Shown: piece after piece, positions 1-8,930 of the stretch
Position numbering within the stretch: the stretch's first letter is position 1
Layout: every line of letters begins with the position of its first letter
NCBI GenBank assembly: GCA_965277415.1
Contig: CBDICS010000093.1
Coordinates: forward strand, 1-64,000
Length of the DNA stretch: 64,000 nt
From: JAHDHW01 sp965277415
Lineage (GTDB): Bacteria > Bacteroidota > Bacteroidia > Chitinophagales > Saprospiraceae
Reading direction: 5' to 3'
Notes under the pieces: model-generated
The model's input: only the letters and a program-made list of their open reading frames with translations
Told to the model about the DNA's origin: nothing
Databases searched by the model: none
Position numbers and translations under genes: made by a program

Positions 1-1677
1 ATACTTCAGATCAAAATAACGGGGATAGTTTTTTTCAAAATGAGTAGTGAGTCGATCTAATTGTTGATTTAAATCAAAAATTAGATCTTCCGTATTTTTG
101 ATCGATTTTTGATTAGCCTTATCATTCAATAAAGTCCTTTGCAAAAAGGCCAATTGGAGTTTTATATCTTTTTCTTTTTCCAATAAGCTATCCGGAATCC
201 CTGAAAAGCCTTTGGCGGATTGGTCATTAATACTTTCGAGAAGGAGTAAAGCTTTATTACTTTCGGCAAGTCCAAAAGCGGCTGCTTTATATTTAACATC
301 ATTAGTTTGCTGATATAAATCTAGTGCGCTTCGTATAGCACCTTCATATACAGGGATTATCTTTTTCGAGAGCGTGTTTTTGGATTCTACGGTAAGAATA
401 CCTTGTCGGATATTACGGATCAATTCAGTAGCACTCTGATAAGTGAGGTAAGAAGCTAAAAGATAATCGTGTCTTTTAGATTTTTTGAATAGTTTATAAA
501 GCAATTTAGCTTTTGCATCCAAAATAAGCAATGCATTAGGCTTATCAAGTAATTGATTTTCTACTGGATTGTCTTCGAATAGATTGCTGTCAAATCCAGG
601 ATTCAATATTTTTAAAGCATTTTGATAATAGGTTAAGGCTTGATCATCATCTTCTAGAGCAATATAAAGTTCAGCAAATTGATGATACCGAGGAGCAATC
701 AATGTTGCTTTGTTTTTTAAGTCGTAATTGGAAGAAATTTCTTCTGCTTTTTTAAGAGCGGCTAAAGATTTTTTAAACTCATTTCTTTTAAAATAGAGCT
801 TACTTAAGAGTTCATAGCTGTTAGATTTTCTATAATCGCCGTCTTCTTTTTGAAGCTTGAGTGCTTGCTGAATGTGAACTTCAGCTTTCACCAAATTTCC
901 TTTCGACAGCCATAAATAACTAATGCCATGTAAGGACTCAATGATAAGATTATAGGTTCTGTCTTTTTGGTTTCTAAATAGTTTTTCAAGAATACTTAGG
1001 CTTTTATTATGATAAAAGATAGCAGAGTCGACTTGTTCTGCTTGTTGATATATTAGAGCTAAACCATCGTAGATCTCTGCTACTCTATGATTACTTTCTT
1101 CTAGAGAATCTAAAGTATACTCAAGTGCTTTGCTCATAAATTGCAAAGCTTTATTATTATCACCTTTGAGCCTATGTATGTTTCCTATATTTTGATAAGA
1201 AATAGCTAATTCTAGTTTAGGTTCTTTATTTTGTTCTTTTATATTAAGAGACTTTGTAACTAATTCCAGTGCCTTTTCGAAATCTCCAATTTTGTAATAG
1301 TAACTGTTTAGATTATTCAATGCATTAGCATATTGAGGATTTTCTACGCTTAGGTAATTTTGAGCTTCTTTGAAAGTAAAAAAAGAAGCGGTTTTATATT
1401 TTTCAAGATTCTCTTGATAAAAATAAACAGAATTGATACCATTTAGACATTTAATATAGTTTTCCCAATCTTCAAATTTTTTAAAACAAGGAACAGCAGT
1501 ATTTAAAATCAATATTGTACTATCAAAGTCTCTACTAAAAACTGCTACAGCCTGTGCATAATACTCGTGACAAATTTCTAGGTTTTCAAATTCATTTGCT
1601 TTAGTATCTTGACAAAATAATGAAGAGCTGTAGATTAGGAAAGTGAAAAGAATTGTAAAAATGGAACGGAACAGCAT
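1..1677 (-). CDS. TPR protein, N-terminal part of a TPR-CHAT protein (truncated by window edge)
   Basis: The reading frame is open for 559 codons from an ATG at 1675-1677 to the window edge, without a stop. It begins with a signal peptide (hydrophobic residues to about 20, then FCQ) and continues with tetratricopeptide repeats, for example the helix pairs with YYYKIGDFEKALEL and IGNIHRLKGDNNKALQF. The last residues, FEKNYPRYFDLKY, match the segment FELNYPRYYRFKY that precedes the CHAT domain of the complete paralogue at 15358-18234, so the missing part is very probably a CHAT (caspase-like) domain. No CHAT residues are visible inside the window. Likely exported or periplasmic; partner unknown. 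Confidence 0.8.
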   Translation of the reverse strand, partial: MLFRSIFTILFTFLIYSSSLFCQDTKANEFENLEICHEYYAQAVAVFSRDFDSTILILNTAVPCFKKFEDWENYIKCLNGINSVYFYQENLEKYKTASFFTFKEAQNYLSVENPQYANALNNLNSYYYKIGDFEKALELVTKSLNIKEQNKEPKLELAISYQNIGNIHRLKGDNNKALQFMSKALEYTLDSLEESNHRVAEIYDGLALIYQQAEQVDSAIFYHNKSLSILEKLFRNQKDRTYNLIIESLHGISYLWLSKGNLVKAEVHIQQALKLQKEDGDYRKSNSYELLSKLYFKRNEFKKSLAALKKAEEISSNYDLKNKATLIAPRYHQFAELYIALEDDDQALTYYQNALKILNPGFDSNLFEDNPVENQLLDKPNALLILDAKAKLLYKLFKKSKRHDYLLASYLTYQSATELIRNIRQGILTVESKNTLSKKIIPVYEGAIRSALDLYQQTNDVKYKAAAFGLAESNKALLLLESINDQSAKGFSGIPDSLLEKEKDIKLQLAFLQRTLLNDKANQKSIKNTEDLIFDLNQQLDRLTTHFEKNYPRYFDLKY

Positions 1678-2021
1678 AAGATGGAATATTTTTATATTCA
1701 AAAATGGAATACGCTGAATACTGATGCGACATATTTGAGCGTATGGAAATCGAAAGATTATCCAGTCTTTGAGTAGCGTGAAAACGAATTATCAGAATTT
1801 TGCAAACATATTAAAAGCAAGACCTCACAACCTCTCTTAGGACGATACCTTCCCTCGAACACCTTTCTTGCAATCGTCATATACTCTAATATACCTAAAA
1901 GAGGAGGGACTCCAAACTTATCAAGCTTTATAATTTTTTAGATGAAGTTTTTGATAAAAATAAAGAAGTCAGTCATTAGTCGTTCTTGAGAATACTAATG
2001 ACTGATACTTCTAATTCGGAC
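1678..2021. other. Non-coding gap with a degenerate repeat copy
   Basis: No gene is seen between the two minus-strand genes. At about 1800-1890 the text (AAAGCAAGACCTCACAA, later TTGCAATCGTCATATA) resembles the ends of the dispersed intergenic repeat found at 14.0, 22.1 and 50.5 kb, but the GATCAC core units are missing. A decayed copy is likely but not certain. Confidence 0.35.
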
Positions 2022-2960
2022 TTATTGTTTGACTAATTTAATGGCCTCTGAACTATTATCATCAAAGGTAACTTTAGCAAAATAGAGTCCTTTTGAGAGA
2101 TTACCTGTATTAATATAGAAATGCATAGATTCATTTATAGCCAAATTATTCCAAGCATTTATCATTCTTCCATTAATATCAAATAATTCAAGTCTTTGAG
2201 GGATCTTCGTTTCGCTTTCCCATTTTACTTCTAATTGATCTTGGAAGGGATTCGGATTAATTGTAAAATTGTCAATGTTGTAGTCTGTATCTGAATTTTC
2301 TTCACTTCTACTGGAAGACATATAACAATCATTACATTGAATTTCAAGCGTACCATCATATGTGGTAAAAACACTATCATCGCAATTTGGAATTGGACAA
2401 GTCATTCCATAATCAAATGCAGCACAATCAAAAATATCACCTGTTCCCATTGCATTACAAATAGGATAAGAAGTAGATGGACTATCCTCATTGTCTATAA
2501 AAATTGCTGCATTCCAGTCTGCAAAGAAGACTTCTTCATAGTTTCCGGAACAATCTTCAGAAAAGTCAACTTCAACAAAAACTGTACTATAAAATATTTC
2601 TATCCCAGAAGATGTAGTTGTTGAATAGTAGAATGTTGTAACAGGTTGATTGATTGAAATTCCTTGAGAAGGAAAGTTAACATTCAGAATCATTTCCGGA
2701 TATCCTGTAGGTAGATAGAAAACACCAGAAGTGTCTGTACCAATATTAGGAGAAAAAAGGTCAAGATTAGCAAGAATAACGTTAAAAGAGAATACACCTT
2801 CGCATCCTCGTTCTAATTCATAAGGTAGAAGTATTGGGAAATTCCCATTTATTACGGTTCCCAATTCAGGCGCTGGATTTGGACTAACTTCTGCTATTTT
2901 AAAAGAGGACAGAGAAAATAAAAAACAACTGACCAGAAGGGTAAACAAAAACTTTTTCAT
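2022..2960 (-). CDS. T9SS type A sorting domain-containing secreted protein
   Basis: A 312-residue secreted protein of unknown function. The N-terminus is a signal peptide (MKKFLFTLLVSCFLFSLSS). The last ~80 residues form a typical T9SS sorting domain: INPNPFQDQLEV, a beta-rich middle with LELFDINGRMI, and the final GLYFAKVTF...IKLVKQ. The central part has several cysteines (CNAMGTGDIFDCAAFDYG, CPIPNCDD) and no domain I recognise. Such proteins cross the outer membrane through the type IX system and are attached to or released from the cell surface. A GTTACC/TTATAAA promoter-like element lies 180 nt upstream on the same strand, shared with the sigma factor gene next door. Confidence 0.85.
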   Translation of the reverse strand: MKKFLFTLLVSCFLFSLSSFKIAEVSPNPAPELGTVINGNFPILLPYELERGCEGVFSFNVILANLDLFSPNIGTDTSGVFYLPTGYPEMILNVNFPSQGISINQPVTTFYYSTTTSSGIEIFYSTVFVEVDFSEDCSGNYEEVFFADWNAAIFIDNEDSPSTSYPICNAMGTGDIFDCAAFDYGMTCPIPNCDDSVFTTYDGTLEIQCNDCYMSSSRSEENSDTDYNIDNFTINPNPFQDQLEVKWESETKIPQRLELFDINGRMINAWNNLAINESMHFYINTGNLSKGLYFAKVTFDDNSSEAIKLVKQ

Positions 2961-3426
2961 GATTCATTCTTTTAGTGTCAATCGACATTAGTAAATTAAT
3001 TTGAGAAAATACACCCCCGAATAAAATCCGGAAGGTGTACAGAAAGAATGAATAGAAAAACCGACCGGTAGACCGGAAGGCATTTTTTTGAGTAGCAAAA
3101 GGTTTGGCAATTATTTTCTATTCATTTTTCTTCTACACCTTTATAAATTTGATCTAAAAAAGGTAACCAGAATTTTTAACTTTTTTTGAAATATGTGGAG
3201 CCAAGCGCTTAAAATTTTAATAAAGCATCAGCTTTAGAACTTCTACTAGTCCACATTCTGGTTTCAAAATTAAGGGCTAAGAGTCAACCTAAATAGTAAT
3301 AACAATATAATTGGTGCTAATTATTATGTTTAATTGATTATTAGATAGAAACTAAAGAAAAATGTTTTTATTTTCAAGTTCGTTCGTTACTCAAAAGATA
3401 AATATTTAAAAAAAAATGCTTTTCGA
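2961..3426. other. Intergenic region between divergent T9SS and sigma genes
   Basis: No open frame of note. The segment carries the minus-strand GTTACC promoter-like element (3140-3167) and, between it and the T9SS gene, a leader of about 180 nt with a small CCGG-TAGA-CCGG hairpin (around 3066-3077) and two copies of CCGGAAGG (near 3030 and 3073). Nothing recognisable is seen in 3168-3426. Confidence 0.5.
3140..3167 (-). promoter_or_regulatory. GTTACC-N15-TTATAAA promoter-like element of the T9SS gene
   Basis: On the minus strand GTTACC (3167-3162) is followed after 15 nt by TTATAAA (3146-3140). Three other genes in the first 13 kb have the same two blocks at the same spacing. I interpret it as a -35/-10 pair read by the adjacent ECF sigma factor. 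Predicted leader to the ATG at 2960: about 175 nt. Confidence 0.55.
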
Positions 3427-3454
3427 GTTACCTTTAAGATACTTCATTTATTAA
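3427..3454 (+). promoter_or_regulatory. GTTACC-N15-TTATTAA promoter-like element of the sigma factor gene
   Basis: GTTACC at 3427-3432 is followed by exactly 15 nt and TTATTAA at 3448-3454, ending 15 nt before the sigma factor ATG. The whole stretch aligns closely with the element upstream of the lipoprotein gene at 4834-4861. The position suggests autoregulation of the sigma factor. Confidence 0.6.
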
Positions 3455-3469
3455 CTAGTGTAAGGTTCT

Positions 3470-4051
3470 ATGAATCAATTGTCAGATGAACAATTATTGT
3501 CAGAGTTAAGCTCTACAGACAAAACAAAAAGGAATGAGGCATTGAAGCAATTATATGCTCAACAATATCCAATAATAGCCGATTTTATTACTAATAATAG
3601 TGGTAATGACGATGAAGCTGCGGATATCTTTCAAGATGCGATCATTGTCTTTTATGAAAAAATCAGGCTTGACCAATTGGAATTGAATTGTACAATCCGA
3701 ACATACATTTATTCCGTATGTAGAAATTTATGGCTAAATCGACTGAGAAGTCAAAAGAGACTTACTAACATTGATGATCAAATAATGACTATTCCAATAC
3801 CTTCAGAGAGCCTGGAAGTAATTGAATCAAATGAACGCAATAACCTTATTATGCGACTTTTAGAGAAGGTAGGAGCGGATTGTAAGAAGGTACTAACCCA
3901 TTATTATTTTGAACGCTTAAAAATGGTAGAAATAGCTGTAAGGATGGATTTTGCTAATGAGCAAGTTGCTAAGAACAAAAAATCTAAGTGTATGAAGAAG
4001 CTTAAACAATTGGTTCAAGAATCCCCAGGAATAAAAAATATATTAAAGTAA
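3470..4051 (+). CDS. ECF-type RNA polymerase sigma factor
   Basis: A 193-residue sigma-70 family protein, normal length for an extracytoplasmic-function factor. Region 2 is visible around residues 45-100 (DEAADIFQDAIIVFYEKI, then YIYSVCRNLWLNRLR), and region 4 around 135-180 (CKKVLTHYYFERLKMVEIA, then the recognition helix with NEQVAKNKKSKCMKKLK). It directs RNA polymerase to a small promoter set. A membrane TPR protein starts 16 nt downstream, the usual arrangement for a sigma/anti-sigma pair. The shared GTTACC/TTATTAA elements in front of this gene and three surface-protein genes point to its regulon. The inducing signal is unknown. Confidence 0.9.
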   Translation: MNQLSDEQLLSELSSTDKTKRNEALKQLYAQQYPIIADFITNNSGNDDEAADIFQDAIIVFYEKIRLDQLELNCTIRTYIYSVCRNLWLNRLRSQKRLTNIDDQIMTIPIPSESLEVIESNERNNLIMRLLEKVGADCKKVLTHYYFERLKMVEIAVRMDFANEQVAKNKKSKCMKKLKQLVQESPGIKNILK

Positions 4052-4067
4052 ATGAAATTATGCTTTT

Positions 4068-4802
4068 ATGAAAGACGATAAACAGATAGACGATTTTATA
4101 TTGGGACTTTTAAGTGAACATGAAGAGCAATCATTTCGTCAAGACTTAAAAACAAATATGGAACTTGCAGCGCAAGTGGACCTTCGTCGTGAGATGATTA
4201 ATGGAATAGAAGCATTTGGGAGGAAAGCTTTCAAGGAAGAACTTATAGAGATCCATAAGGAAGTGATTGATAATAGACAAGAAAAAGGTAAAAGGCGAAG
4301 TTTGTTTCCATATATAGCTGCAGCTGCATCAGTTTTAATCTTGATAGTAGCTTTATTTTATCTAATGGATGGGAATGGAGCCCAAAGCCCTAATGCCATT
4401 GTTGATCGTTTTTTTGAGATTTCAGATATCAGCATTGCACAAAGAGATAATGGTGATGAGAAATTATTGACTTTAGAAAAGTTATTTAATGATAAAAAAT
4501 ATAGAGATGCACTTCCATTATTTGAAGAACAGTTGAATATTAATCCAACGTCTAATTTGTTACTTGGTGCAGGTATCGCTTATCTTAAGTTAGATCAGGC
4601 TCAAAAAGCCTTGTCTTATTTTGAACAGATCACAGCAAAAAAGGATTTCAATTTTGAAAATGAAGTAAGTTGGTATTCCGCTTTAGCTTATTTAAAACTA
4701 GAAGATATTGTTTCAGCAAAAAAAGCATTACAAGCCTTAGTAGAAGATAAACAGGCAGATCATCACGAGGATGCTACGAAGCTATTGGAAATATTGGATT
4801 AG
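4068..4802 (+). CDS. Membrane TPR protein, candidate anti-sigma factor
   Basis: A 244-residue protein with a cytoplasmic N-terminal part of about 82 residues (begins MKDDKQIDDFILGLLSEHEE), one transmembrane helix near residues 83-99 (YIAAAASVLILIVALFYLM) and a periplasmic C-terminal part with TPR helices (KKYRDALPLFEEQLNINP, AGIAYLKLDQAQKALSYFEQ). It follows the sigma factor by 16 nt in the same operon. The topology, with the N-terminus inside, one helix and a sensor domain outside, is that of an anti-sigma factor. However, no HxxxCxxC zinc motif is present, so the assignment rests on context and layout. Confidence 0.7.
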   Translation: MKDDKQIDDFILGLLSEHEEQSFRQDLKTNMELAAQVDLRREMINGIEAFGRKAFKEELIEIHKEVIDNRQEKGKRRSLFPYIAAAASVLILIVALFYLMDGNGAQSPNAIVDRFFEISDISIAQRDNGDEKLLTLEKLFNDKKYRDALPLFEEQLNINPTSNLLLGAGIAYLKLDQAQKALSYFEQITAKKDFNFENEVSWYSALAYLKLEDIVSAKKALQALVEDKQADHHEDATKLLEILD

Positions 4803-4833
4803 AGCCTGTTTAAATAAAAAACTGGAACTAGCA

Positions 4834-4861
4834 GTTACCTTTTTGAATCTTATTTTATTAA
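4834..4861 (+). promoter_or_regulatory. GTTACC-N15-TTATTAA promoter-like element of the lipoprotein gene
   Basis: GTTACC at 4834-4839, 15 nt, then TTATTAA at 4855-4861. The 28 bases agree with the element before the sigma factor at most positions. It leaves a leader of about 187 nt before the ATG at 5049, which contains GGCGTTTAAATAAACGC, a small perfect inverted repeat. Confidence 0.6.
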
Positions 4862-5048
4862 TATACGAAAGGCGTTTAAATAAACGCTAAATTCAAAACG
4901 CTTCTTTTATTTTACTACTTATTACTGACGTTTTAAGAAAGAAACTGGATTGTAAGGATCAGTGTTGAGACTGCCCTAAGTAGTCTACTCTTCTATCCAA
5001 TAATCCTTTCGAATTATCTTATTTCTTAAATTCTTAAAATGTAAAATT

Positions 5049-7073
5049 ATGAAACGAAGTATTTCATTACTTGGTATGGCTGCGCTTTGCCTAGCGCTGG
5101 TTTTTCAATCCTGTAAAAAGGATAAAATGTCGGATATAGTAGATGCGACAGATCCTATGGATCATATTTCTAGTGAAGCTTTAGAAGCTTATGATAAATT
5201 TGGAATAGGCTTAGAAAAAGCAATAGACCTAGCACTTGAAAGTGAAATTTTTAAGTTTTCTCTTATGGATTTGACACTCAAAAAAGAGATGGGAGATTAT
5301 GAAACACTCATGACAACCTTTTTGGATCACAAAACGAAAAAGGGAATCAAAATGAAGGACATACTTTTAGAACATGCTATCGGTATATTTGATGAGGAGA
5401 TGCTGGACAATTTTTTACGAGAATATCCTGCATTAATTATTGCGACTAGAGGAAATTTAATTTCCTGGGCTAAGAATGAATATGTTGCACCGGTGGTTTT
5501 TGTTCACTCTGGTTTTGATGAAAAAGAAACAGCAATAAAAGGATTAAGACAAGGCGAGTCAATTGAAATAAAATTGGATAAAAAATTTAAGGATGCGGTA
5601 GTTGTCATGCATATTAGTGAACGACACGATGCACTTGGCAATCCAATAGAGCCAGAAAGATTAACATCAGGATCATCTGTTTCAATCAAGGAGCCTAGTA
5701 TTAATATGAGTGGTGTAGAAAAAGCGGGAATGGTTCTTTGTGATCCAGAGCCAACTTCTTGTAGTGCACCAACTATCGACGTTTTTATTGCAGAAAATAT
5801 TAATGGAGGACTGCGATTAACTTATGAGATTGATAATTTTCCATCAGAATTATGCTATTGGGGCTTCGTGACCATTACTCGAACAGGACCTGATACAGAT
5901 GGCGATGGTGAACTTGAAATCGAAACTTTTTTGAGACGTGCAGATCAATCAAGAGTGTTTTACGATATAACTGCCGTTCCCAATACTGAGTATACTTATG
6001 AAATCACTGCTACGATTAAATACCTGCAAAATGGAATAGGATGGGTATATTGTAATAGTGAAAATTCATTGAGCACGACCATTACTTCTGGAGATATATT
6101 ACCAAGGTTGGATTCTTTTAGAGGAGAGAATTATAGTAGCACACAATTAAATTATTTGTGGACACCACCTAATGATATTCCTGTGACTCAATATCGTTTG
6201 AGGGTATTAACGCCTAATGGTTATGAAGAAATCCCTGAATCACCAATAAATGTAGGAAGTAATAATACCATATTGTATAATCATCCTCTAAGTTATCGTG
6301 GAGAATTGGTGCAAATGCAAGCGCAATATAGAACCTCTTCAGGAATATGGTCTGGAGATTTTTTTGATAAATCATTTGCTTCATTTAGAGAACCTAACCA
6401 ACCTTTGCACTGGTATGGCATTCGAGTTCCCGATGTTGAAGCTTATGAGTTGGGGACATATGGCGAAAATCTACTTTATGGAGCTCCTGAAATACGTATT
6501 TTTGCGATTAGGGGAACGGGTACAGTTGATGAAAAAAAATCAGATGTAGTATTGCATAAAGTTGTTTTTACAACACCATTATGTTATGAATATATAGAAA
6601 TATGGAATCCATTTTTTGGGACTTATTTGACTATTTCTATATCAAACGGTGAGTATTATGCTGATAATTCTTTAAAACCGATTGAAATTTTAAAATATTG
6701 GGAAAATTATTTGATCGGCCAAGCAGTGAAGGTTGTGATTAAAGAAACAGATAGCCCTGAAATAAACTTTGACGAAGGATCTAATGAAACGACAAACGAA
6801 ACAAAACTAAGTGCTGAAGTTGGTATTAAAGCTCCAGTTGTAGGGGGAGGTTTTGGTTCTATTGGGATCGAATCTACCTGGACAAATGCTGAGGAGGTTT
6901 CTTATGTTTATCCAAGTTCTGATATTGAAATCGACCTATTTGATATTTACTATCATTACCCTCTATTATTACCGCGCAATCATAACTTGTACGGATATCA
7001 GATAGGAAGTGTGAATGAAAATGGGTCTTTTAATAATGTTACTTGTACGTTTTTATCAAATTATTTAGATTAG
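5049..7073 (+). CDS. Large lipoprotein of unknown function
   Basis: A 674-residue protein with a lipoprotein signal (MKRSISLLGMAALCLALVFQ followed by SCKKDK), so it is anchored by the cysteine at about residue 22. The N-terminal 150 residues are helical and charged. The middle (about 230-350 and 360-450) looks like fibronectin-type-III-like beta domains, with a DTDGDGELEIE calcium-type motif near 290. The C-terminal ~180 residues contain an unusual Gly/Ser/Thr-rich alternating stretch (ETTNETKLSAEVGIK ... GGGFGSIGIESTW). No family recognised. It lies under a predicted ECF promoter and before the O-antigen-ligase-like gene, so it is probably a surface lipoprotein of the same regulon. Confidence 0.75.
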   Translation: MKRSISLLGMAALCLALVFQSCKKDKMSDIVDATDPMDHISSEALEAYDKFGIGLEKAIDLALESEIFKFSLMDLTLKKEMGDYETLMTTFLDHKTKKGIKMKDILLEHAIGIFDEEMLDNFLREYPALIIATRGNLISWAKNEYVAPVVFVHSGFDEKETAIKGLRQGESIEIKLDKKFKDAVVVMHISERHDALGNPIEPERLTSGSSVSIKEPSINMSGVEKAGMVLCDPEPTSCSAPTIDVFIAENINGGLRLTYEIDNFPSELCYWGFVTITRTGPDTDGDGELEIETFLRRADQSRVFYDITAVPNTEYTYEITATIKYLQNGIGWVYCNSENSLSTTITSGDILPRLDSFRGENYSSTQLNYLWTPPNDIPVTQYRLRVLTPNGYEEIPESPINVGSNNTILYNHPLSYRGELVQMQAQYRTSSGIWSGDFFDKSFASFREPNQPLHWYGIRVPDVEAYELGTYGENLLYGAPEIRIFAIRGTGTVDEKKSDVVLHKVVFTTPLCYEYIEIWNPFFGTYLTISISNGEYYADNSLKPIEILKYWENYLIGQAVKVVIKETDSPEINFDEGSNETTNETKLSAEVGIKAPVVGGGFGSIGIESTWTNAEEVSYVYPSSDIEIDLFDIYYHYPLLLPRNHNLYGYQIGSVNENGSFNNVTCTFLSNYLD

Positions 7074-7100
7074 AATAAAAGATATGAAATTATAAATAGT

Positions 7101-7136
7101 GCTGGCTTGTAAATAATACAAGCTGGCATTTTTTAT
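7101..7136 (+). terminator. Rho-independent terminator after the lipoprotein gene
   Basis: Stem GCTTGTA (7105-7111) pairs with TACAAGC (7117-7123) across a 5-nt loop, and TGGCATTTTTTATT follows. It lies 32 nt after the stop codon. Confidence 0.7.
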
Positions 7137-7167
7137 TATTTGTCCAAAAGAAATAATATTAAAAATC

Positions 7168-8853
7168 ATGTTTTTAAAGCTCGTATTGCCCAAGCAGATC
7201 AGTGCTGTTTTCATATTATTAGTAAGCATACTAGTGCTGCCGCTTTTTCCTTTCTGGAATTATTCTAATATGGCTACTGGATTTATTTTAATTATTCTGA
7301 TTCTATTATGCTTGTTAAATAAGTTTTTTTTTGTTTTTAAAAGTATTAAAATAGTCGACATTGGTTTTTTATTATTAGGGCTTACAGTGTTGATTTGTTT
7401 TTTGAGATCGTATTTGTCGGAAGGCGTATTCCCATTGGGGAGTACATTTTTGACTTTTTTAATTATGTTTTTACTTTATTTTTGCTTTTTGTTTTTAGGG
7501 AGTACTAAAAAAGCCTTTAAAAATATTTCAAAAGCATTATCCTTTGCATTTTTCGGATTAGCCGCTTTTGTTTTTTATACCGCATTCCAAGAAGGAAATA
7601 ATTATGCTTCCTTAACTTCAAGGTTTAGTTATCAGAATGGTTTGGGCAATATTAGCCAGATTTCAATGTATTGTGCTTTTTATCTTATAGGTATTTTTTA
7701 TACTCAAAAAAGTAATTGGATATTGGTCGCGATAACTTTAGTTGGTTATATATTAGCGATGGTGCTTCATTCTAAACTATTAGCTATCGTCATATCGTTG
7801 CTTTTAATTGGTAAAATTCTCGGTAGATCTAATTATAGAATAAATGTATTTGTGATTTCGATTTTAATGATAGCGGGAATTTTATGTCTTTGTTTTTTTT
7901 GCCCTGCTTCTTTGAATGGACGTCTTGATCTTTTTTATTTAAGTTGGATTAATTATGATTTTAATAATTTATTTGGACTTGGATTAGGTAAATATAATGT
8001 ATTTATAAATGCAATTTTTATAAACGAACTAGCTGTAAATACAATTGGTCATGTAGACCATCTAGCATTTAATGATTTTACACAGATTTTTATTGAATTA
8101 GGCTATCCGGGGATCATCGGCCTTTTATTGATTTTCATAGGTTTGTTTAATAAACAAAATTTATTTTATTTAGGAGCACTTGCTGCGATTTTGATTTTTA
8201 TGTTTCCTTTACAATATTTAGAATCATCGGTATTGTTTGTTTTTACTACAATATTATTGCGAACTGCCTGTCAAGAGGAAAAAATAAAATGGCAAATGTC
8301 TACTGCTCGTTTTAAGCCTATTTTAATTGCTTTCATCGGCTTAACAATTTGTCTTACTTACTATGAAATGAGTGTGTTTAGAAAATGGTCTAGGGTCAAT
8401 AATTTTTTGCTATTAGATGAAAATGTGAACATAAATTTAAAGAAGTATAAAGATTTAGAAATACATCTAGGAAGTAATGATAAGTATTATCAATCTCTAG
8501 GATTGCATTTGTTGAAAAATAAAAGATACAATGAAGCACTAAATTCCTTAAATAAAGCTCAAGCAACAAATCCTTCTTATGAATCTTATATTCATCTTGG
8601 AGATTATTACTTTGAATTGGGATTGTATAATGAAAGTATGGACTATTATAAAACAGCACTTTTATTAAGGCCCCAGCATTTATATCCAGTTTACAAGAGT
8701 GTTTATAGTTTATATAATCAAGGTGAGACAGAGGTGGCTTTTGAATATTGGCTAGCTCATAAAGCCAATTACCAAAAGATGAAAAGCCCTAAGATGATGA
8801 TAATGAATAAAGAAATTGAAGATCTATTAAAACACATTAATCCAAAAAAGTAG
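7168..8853 (+). CDS. O-antigen ligase/polymerase-like membrane protein with C-terminal TPRs
   Basis: A 561-residue inner-membrane protein with about ten or more hydrophobic segments through residue ~400. The Wzy/WaaL-type signature is present around residues 265-325: NNLFGLGLGKYN, then HVDHLAFNDFTQIFIELGYPG. Proteins of this family join or polymerise undecaprenyl-linked glycans in the periplasm, some onto proteins. Residues ~435-540 add TPR helices (KNKRYNEALNSLNKAQATNP, YFELGLYNESMDYYKTALLL), as in bacterial protein O-oligosaccharyltransferase-like ligases. Acceptor and glycan are unknown. It lies convergent to the SprB-repeat gene, and glycosylation of these surface proteins is an inference only. 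Confidence 0.75.
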   Translation: MFLKLVLPKQISAVFILLVSILVLPLFPFWNYSNMATGFILIILILLCLLNKFFFVFKSIKIVDIGFLLLGLTVLICFLRSYLSEGVFPLGSTFLTFLIMFLLYFCFLFLGSTKKAFKNISKALSFAFFGLAAFVFYTAFQEGNNYASLTSRFSYQNGLGNISQISMYCAFYLIGIFYTQKSNWILVAITLVGYILAMVLHSKLLAIVISLLLIGKILGRSNYRINVFVISILMIAGILCLCFFCPASLNGRLDLFYLSWINYDFNNLFGLGLGKYNVFINAIFINELAVNTIGHVDHLAFNDFTQIFIELGYPGIIGLLLIFIGLFNKQNLFYLGALAAILIFMFPLQYLESSVLFVFTTILLRTACQEEKIKWQMSTARFKPILIAFIGLTICLTYYEMSVFRKWSRVNNFLLLDENVNINLKKYKDLEIHLGSNDKYYQSLGLHLLKNKRYNEALNSLNKAQATNPSYESYIHLGDYYFELGLYNESMDYYKTALLLRPQHLYPVYKSVYSLYNQGETEVAFEYWLAHKANYQKMKSPKMMIMNKEIEDLLKHINPKK

Positions 8854-8888
8854 CAATTCTTTAAGCTTCTTCATTCAAGGTATAAATA

Positions 8889-8916
8889 CCCCGAAGACAA
8901 TACTTTGCCTTCGGGG
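8889..8916. terminator. Bidirectional terminator between convergent genes
   Basis: CCCCGAAG (8889-8896) pairs with CTTCGGGG (8909-8916) in the 77-bp gap between the stops of the polymerase-like gene and the SprB-repeat gene. There is no strong T tract on either side. Its position suggests that it serves both genes. Confidence 0.6.
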
Positions 8917-8930
8917 CTTGAAGGCAGTAC

